A stretch of 64,000 bases of DNA, taken from Aliarcobacter skirrowii CCUG 10374. Lineage in GTDB: Bacteria; Campylobacterota; Campylobacteria; Campylobacterales; Arcobacteraceae. Positions 63,806-64,000 of the stretch are shown here, one piece after another. Numbering within the stretch: position 1 is the stretch's first letter; every line of letters begins with the position of its first letter. The notes below the pieces were generated by a model. The model saw only the letters and a program-made list of their open reading frames with translations. It ran no database searches and was not told the DNA's origin. The position numbers were made by a program, and so were the translations under genes. Location of the stretch: contig NZ_CP032099.1 of NCBI RefSeq assembly GCF_003544835.1, forward strand, positions 1,905,847 to 1,969,846, in the 5' to 3' direction.

Positions 63806-64000
63806 ATTCACTCTTTTCACAATAATCTATTCACATTAAAAAAAGTGATTATATCGTAAAAAATTGAAAGATTTAAAAAACTATTCACATCTTTATTCAC
63901 AAAATATTCTATAAATTCTATATTATAATCGATAATAAAGCTTATTTATAAAAAAATAAGATATAATAAGTGTTTAATTAAATCAATAAATTAGGCGTAA
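63806..64000. other. candidate replication origin (DnaA-box cluster and AT-rich tract)
   Basis: Five TTCAC cores lie in one orientation within about 95 bp: ATTCAC at 63806, TTTTCAC at 63814, CTATTCACA at 63827, CTATTCACA at 63881, and TTATTCACA at 63893-63901. The last is the consensus box described for Campylobacterota. They are followed by about 90 bp of nearly pure A/T (63903-63990) that could be the unwinding element. ruvC lies on the left, and dnaA is expected just past 64000, but it is not in the window. Confidence 0.65.

Noticed and set aside
1..64000. Insertion sequences, prophage, CRISPR arrays or defence systems
   Set aside because: No transposase, integrase, phage structural gene, Cas gene or regularly spaced repeat series was recognised anywhere in the window.

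Overview
The window looks like chromosome from an Arcobacter-type Campylobacterota (formerly Epsilonproteobacteria), most likely Aliarcobacter. This is inferred from the very AT-rich sequence, promoters that usually show only a TATAAT -10 box, dense chemotaxis and c-di-GMP genes, an NIAHQWRQP-type sensor kinase, SCO/PCuAC copper genes, and DnaA boxes of the TTATTCACA type. No phage, plasmid, insertion sequence, CRISPR array, rRNA or tRNA was recognised. The right end holds ruvC followed by a DnaA-box cluster, so dnaA probably lies just beyond position 64000.

Layout. 1-9 kb: a partial outer-membrane protein, a Crp/Fnr regulator divergent from a YgbA-like gene with a perfect FNR-type box between them, YitT, ung, an aldehyde dehydrogenase with an acetolactate-synthase-like enzyme, a phosphatase, dps and a Bcr/CflA pump. 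9-23 kb: a PAS histidine kinase, a diguanylate cyclase, a complete RND tripartite pump, a chemoreceptor and an HI0933-family flavoprotein. 23-31 kb: a sulfur-assimilation block (metY, a cysteine-free Rrf2 regulator, cysK, DUF2061, cysH, cysD, cysN, and a sulfite-reductase-like protein that lacks the cofactor-binding C-terminal domain). 31-38 kb: trpB, a saccharopine-dehydrogenase-like protein, a cysteine-desulfurase-like protein, a metallophosphoesterase, and a copper-delivery group (SCO, FixH-like, PCuAC) beside a hemerythrin. 38-49 kb: sulfate uptake (cysTWA and sbp) separated by a chemoreceptor, an EAL protein and a MoeB-rhodanese protein, then hsp20 under a CIRCE element and a cysteine-containing Rrf2 regulator. 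49-64 kb: typA, YedE-TusA, an EptA/SHP/DHC/cytochrome b561/CpxP-like/two-component cluster, a second sulfatase-fold transferase, thyX, a TRIC-like channel, purN, ruvC and an oriC candidate.

The main theme is inorganic sulfur. Sulfate is imported by Sbp-CysTWA, activated by CysDN, reduced by an APS-type CysH, and incorporated by CysK and MetY; YedE-TusA adds a second sulfur or selenium route. Regulation can be read from the DNA. The cysTWA, sbp and rrf2 promoters share one box placed 11-12 bp from the -10. The metY promoter is flanked by a 13-bp direct repeat. The cysK leader can form two mutually exclusive hairpins, one of which covers the ribosome binding site. A foldback repeat-like block of about 340 bp separates cysH from cysD.

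The second theme is respiration and nitrosative or metal stress: the FNR-box pair at the left, the copper chaperones with hemerythrin, and the SHP/DHC/cytochrome b cluster with its own CpxP-like protein and two-component system. All functions are predictions from sequence; no database search or folding computation was run.
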